The notes beneath the pieces were generated by a model. The model made no database searches, had not been told where the DNA came from, and saw only the letters and a program-made list of their open reading frames with translations. Shown one piece after another: positions 54,068 to 56,105 of a stretch of DNA of 56,105 nt. Every line of letters starts with the position of its first letter. The stretch's first letter is position 1. Position numbers and translations under genes: made by a program. Origin of the DNA: Granulicatella balaenopterae (GTDB lineage Bacteria; Bacillota; Bacilli; Lactobacillales; Aerococcaceae); the NCBI RefSeq assembly GCF_900111135.1, contig NZ_FOGF01000011.1, forward strand, positions 1 through 56,105, in the 5' to 3' direction.

Positions 54068-54103
54068 AGGTTGAATCTAGCACTATTACGCTAGGTTCGA
54101 CCT
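54068..54103 (+). other. Strong RNA hairpin inside the operon
   Basis: Bases 54068-54080 pair with 54091-54103 (13 pairs, two G-U) around a 10-base loop (cactattacg). No T-run follows on either strand, so it is not an intrinsic terminator. It could protect the upstream mRNA or separate expression of the small proteins from the lysin. Confidence 0.6.
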
Positions 54104-54142
54104 ATTAATAAAAGCTGAATTCAAAAAAGAAAGGTGAGGGGC

Positions 54143-54775
54143 ATGGGAAATATTGAAAAGTCATTGGATTGGTTTGAAGATAGAATAGGAAAGGTTAGTT
54201 ATTCAATGGCTCGTCGTAATGGGCCACGAAGCTATGATTGTTCCAGTGCACTATATACCGCATTACGAGCAGGCGGATTCCCACTGAGAATTACATGGAA
54301 TGGCAATACCGAGAACTTATTCAAGGAAGCAGGTTATCTATTAGAAGAAATCTCGTACTTTGAGCGCAAACGAGGCGACATCTTTATTGCAGGAGTAGAA
54401 GGTAACAGTGCCGGCTCATTCGGTCACACAGGAATGGTCTGGAGTCGCCATCAGATTATTCACTGTAATGCCACCGACAATGGGATTCGCATCACACCAA
54501 TCTTTGCTAGAACAGGCCAACCGTGCAGATGGTTCAGAATCAAACACTGCTACATTGATCACCCAACATCGACTCCAATAGTCAATCACGTCGGTCAATT
54601 AGCACAAGTCAAAAAGGATGCCAAACGCTATCAAACCGGAGAAAAAATCGCACCATTCGTCAAGGGAAAAAGCTATATGGTCATCCAACAAAGACATGAT
54701 CAAAAGAGCAACCAACAAGCCTATCTATTAAGCGGTATCTATAGTTGGGTATTAGAAAAAGATATCAGATGGTAG
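54143..54775 (+). CDS. Phage-type peptidoglycan amidase (Amidase_5, Dp-1 Pal-like lysin)
   Basis: This 210-residue cell-wall hydrolase has an NlpC/P60-like catalytic domain (about 1-135) very like the pneumococcal phage Dp-1 amidase Pal: GKVSYSM, SYDCSSALYTALR with nucleophile C33, KRGDIFIAG, GHTGMVW with H95, and IIHCNATDNGI. Residues about 155-210 form a small beta-rich SH3-like domain (GEKIAPFVKGKSYMVI, then YSWVLEKDI), probably wall binding, replacing Pal's choline-binding repeats. There is no signal peptide or membrane helix, so release needs a holin, lysis or another route, and no holin gene is adjacent. The start is ATG 54143 after AAAGGTGAGG; the frame also opens at GTG 54134, inside the ribosome site. 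Confidence 0.85.
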   Translation: MGNIEKSLDWFEDRIGKVSYSMARRNGPRSYDCSSALYTALRAGGFPLRITWNGNTENLFKEAGYLLEEISYFERKRGDIFIAGVEGNSAGSFGHTGMVWSRHQIIHCNATDNGIRITPIFARTGQPCRWFRIKHCYIDHPTSTPIVNHVGQLAQVKKDAKRYQTGEKIAPFVKGKSYMVIQQRHDQKSNQQAYLLSGIYSWVLEKDIRW

Positions 54776-54870
54776 AACTAAAATCCGTATTAAATTTTTC
54801 GATTAATACAAGATAGCCATCAGGAATAACAATTATCAGATAACTAATCCAAGATATTCATAACGTAAGA

Positions 54871-54910
54871 AGTAGCGAAGAGCAAAATTTGAGCTTTTCG
54901 CTGCTTTTTT
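54871..54910 (+). terminator. Intrinsic terminator after the lysin gene
   Basis: A 13-bp stem (54871-54883 with 54893-54905, two G-U) is followed by a T-run. It closes the sigma-DUF1659-DUF2922-lysin unit. Confidence 0.85.
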
Positions 54911-54946
54911 GTGCGTCTATAATAAGAAGTTCATCCGAAAATTATA

Positions 54947-54955
54947 TGCTATAAT
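54947..54955 (+). promoter_or_regulatory. Extended -10 promoter of fic
   Basis: TGcTATAAT lies at 54947-54955. A second TATAAT at 54918-54923 lies just upstream. The leader would be about 60 bases. Confidence 0.65.
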
Positions 54956-55022
54956 AAATAAGAAACTCACAAGAAAAATCCATATCGTGAACCAACTAAA
55001 AATCCCAAAAGAGGTGAAGCAA

Positions 55023-55628
55023 ATGATTCCTAAAAATAAATTAAACCTTACCAATCCAATCGAATTAGCACAACAAGAAGAAAAGCTAACTAAAAAAAGG
55101 GCAGTCGCATTATGGGGTGATCCTCAGCTAGCCACATATGCAGCGGGAAGCGTTCAAAGATTAACCGCCATCCATCACTACTTGTTCCAGGATATTTACG
55201 ACTTTGCTGGAGAACTTAGAACGATTAATATCGTGAAAGGACATTTCCGATTTGCGCCAGTCATTTATTTGAGCCAAGCATTACAAGCAATTGAACAGAT
55301 GCCACAAGCGACTTTTGATGAAATTGTCGAAAAGTATGTTGAAATGAATGTGGCTCATCCTTTTAGAGAAGGTAATGGGCGTAGTATGTGTATTTGGCTG
55401 GATGATATCTTAAAGCAGGAATTAGGCTATATTATAAATTGGACAAAAATTGATAAGACTGATTATTTATTAGCAATGGAAAGAAGCCCCATCAAAGATC
55501 TAGAACTAAAGCACCTACTAAAAGAAGCCTTAACAGATGAGATGAACAATCGAGAACTCTATCTAAAAGGAATTGACAGTAGTTACGATTACGAAGGATT
55601 GAACCAATATAAAGCCAGTGAATTATAA
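55023..55628 (+). CDS. fic: Fic-domain protein, class III-like, with altered Fic motif
   Basis: This 201-residue protein has the Fic fold, whose members transfer AMP or other phosphate groups to target proteins. The flap GHFRFAP (about 79-85) and the active-site loop HPFREGNGRSMC (112-123) are present. The catalytic H112, F114, E116 and the GNGR part are intact, but the second arginine (position 12 of HxFx(D/E)GNGRxxR) is cysteine, C123. The C-terminus carries SYDYEG (187-192), the (S/T)xxxE(G/N) autoinhibitory motif of class III proteins such as the Neisseria meningitidis and Enterococcus faecalis ones. The start is ATG 55023 behind AGAGGTGAAG; the frame extends to 54909 through the promoter. 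No antitoxin gene is adjacent, as expected for class III. Confidence 0.9.
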   Translation: MIPKNKLNLTNPIELAQQEEKLTKKRAVALWGDPQLATYAAGSVQRLTAIHHYLFQDIYDFAGELRTINIVKGHFRFAPVIYLSQALQAIEQMPQATFDEIVEKYVEMNVAHPFREGNGRSMCIWLDDILKQELGYIINWTKIDKTDYLLAMERSPIKDLELKHLLKEALTDEMNNRELYLKGIDSSYDYEGLNQYKASEL

Positions 55629-55648
55629 TAATAAAATGGGGATTATGA

Positions 55649-55693
55649 TGCACCTCTCATAAGATAGAAATGTCTTGTGGGAGGTGTGTTTTT
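55649..55693 (+). terminator. Intrinsic terminator after fic
   Basis: A 15-bp stem (55651-55665 with 55672-55686, three G-U) around agaaat is followed by tgttttt. Confidence 0.85.
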
Positions 55694-55797
55694 AATGGAA
55701 ACTTAAACTAAAATGATAATATATGTAAAAATGTCTATATTGTCTTCATCATCGAAAGCCTGTTTTAGTGATTTTTAAATTGATGGAGGGATTTTTT

Positions 55798-56105
55798 ATG
55801 GCTATTCATGAAGGTGCAAATGAATTGTTTTATCAATATTACAAACGTTGGATTACGATTTATAAGGAAGGTGCGATTCGTGATGTGACGATGCAAAAGT
55901 ACAGAATGACTTATGTTTGGGTGAGAAAATTGGCGCCTGAGTTGAAGGTGTGTGATTTGAATCGGATTTCTTATCAGCAATTATTAAATGATTATGCCCA
56001 AGAACATGAACGTCAGACTACGATGGATTTTCATCATCAGTTGAAGGCGGCGGTGTTGGATGCGGTTGATGAGGGGTATATTAAGCGTGATCCTACGAGA
56101 AAGGC
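55798..56105 (+). CDS. Tyrosine-type site-specific integrase, N-terminal part (3' end outside window)
   Basis: An open frame from ATG 55798 (behind GGAGGG) runs off the right edge; 102 codons are present. The start MAIHEGANELFYQYYKRWI, then AIRDVTMQKYRMTYVWVRKLAP, QTTMDFHHQLKAAVLDAVDEG and IKRDPTRK match the N-terminal core-binding (SAM-like) domain of phage-type integrases common in Lactobacillales. The catalytic domain with Arg/His/Tyr is outside the window. TTG, GAG and AAG codons are frequent, unlike fic next to it. It may mobilise an element lying to the right, or be a lone integrase. Confidence 0.85.
   Translation, partial: MAIHEGANELFYQYYKRWITIYKEGAIRDVTMQKYRMTYVWVRKLAPELKVCDLNRISYQQLLNDYAQEHERQTTMDFHHQLKAAVLDAVDEGYIKRDPTRK

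Noticed and set aside
52863-54143. Streptococcal cin-box (TACGAATA-like) promoters in front of the small genes or lysin
   Set aside because: No shared octamer was seen upstream of the four genes; the only plausible promoter is an ordinary housekeeping one before the sigma gene.
54776-55022. Antitoxin gene for Fic
   Set aside because: The gap contains only a terminator and promoter elements, with no ribosome site plus open frame; the SYDYEG motif makes an internal inhibitor more likely.
52863-55628. Complete prophage
   Set aside because: Only a lysin and, after fic, an integrase start are phage-like; no capsid, tail, terminase or replication gene is present in the window.
55765-55980. 71-codon open frame on the minus strand
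   Set aside because: It is antisense to the integrase N-terminus, which has a ribosome site and clear family similarity; the minus frame is a low-complexity shadow.

Overview
The window is a low-GC, gene-dense bacterial chromosome segment with the typical gene neighbourhoods of Bacilli: xerC-hslV-hslU, ypiA-ypiB, dinG-ypmB-aspB-asnS-dnaD-nth, lspA-rluD-pyrR, prmA-rsmE, rel-dtd, mltG-udk-greA, murJ(ytgP)-rsuA and thyA-folA. Strong purine-rich ribosome binding sites, TTG/GTG starts, a 315-residue ThyA, DUF1831 next to a cysteine desulfurase and a Lactobacillales-type EF-P all point to Lactobacillales. The Aerococcaceae/Carnobacteriaceae side of that order is my guess; no rRNA or other decisive marker is present. 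I found no rRNA, tRNA, CRISPR array or insertion sequence.

Layout. 1-2358: a left edge with a cut-off sugar nucleotidyltransferase, an orphan CpsD-type tyrosine kinase and two AT-rich, mostly non-coding stretches with possible gene remnants. 2359-25085: a plus-strand housekeeping block covering chromosome dimer resolution (XerC), the HslVU protease, a mutarotase-like protein, SprT, TrkA/TrkH potassium uptake, an inositol-phosphatase-like enzyme, HU, YpiA/YpiB, CCA transferase, DinG, AspB, AsnS, DnaD, endonuclease III and PurB. 25140-27314: a minus-strand pair for surface proteins (YkyA-type lipoprotein and DUF4015 glycosidase-like protein), bordered by degenerate 20-nt repeats and its own promoter and terminator. 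27469-52583: a second plus-strand block covering lipoprotein signal peptidase, RluD, PyrR, EF-P, PrmA/RsmE, DeoC, Rel, Dtd, cysteine desulfurase, MltG, Udk, GreA, MurJ, EzrA, an ABC-F ATPase, ThyA/FolA/Ung, DeoD, CtpA and LepB. It is interrupted by one minus-strand XRE regulator that has a perfect consensus promoter.

52584-56105 is accessory and the most interesting part. A ComX/SigH-like sigma factor is followed by two tiny proteins (DUF1659-like and DUF2922-like) and a phage-Dp-1-Pal-like cell-wall amidase lacking a signal peptide. A separate Fic protein follows, in which the second arginine of the Fic motif is cysteine although its C-terminal autoinhibitory motif is intact. An orphan tyrosine integrase then runs off the right edge. 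The sigma/DUF1659/DUF2922/lysin set reads as one transcription unit and is my best candidate for an undescribed system.

Regulation. At least fourteen promoters carry an extended -10 (TGn before the hexamer), often with a weak -35. Most transcription units end in clear intrinsic terminators. Several gene starts were moved downstream of the longest open frame because the ribosome binding site and homologous N-termini support the later codon.
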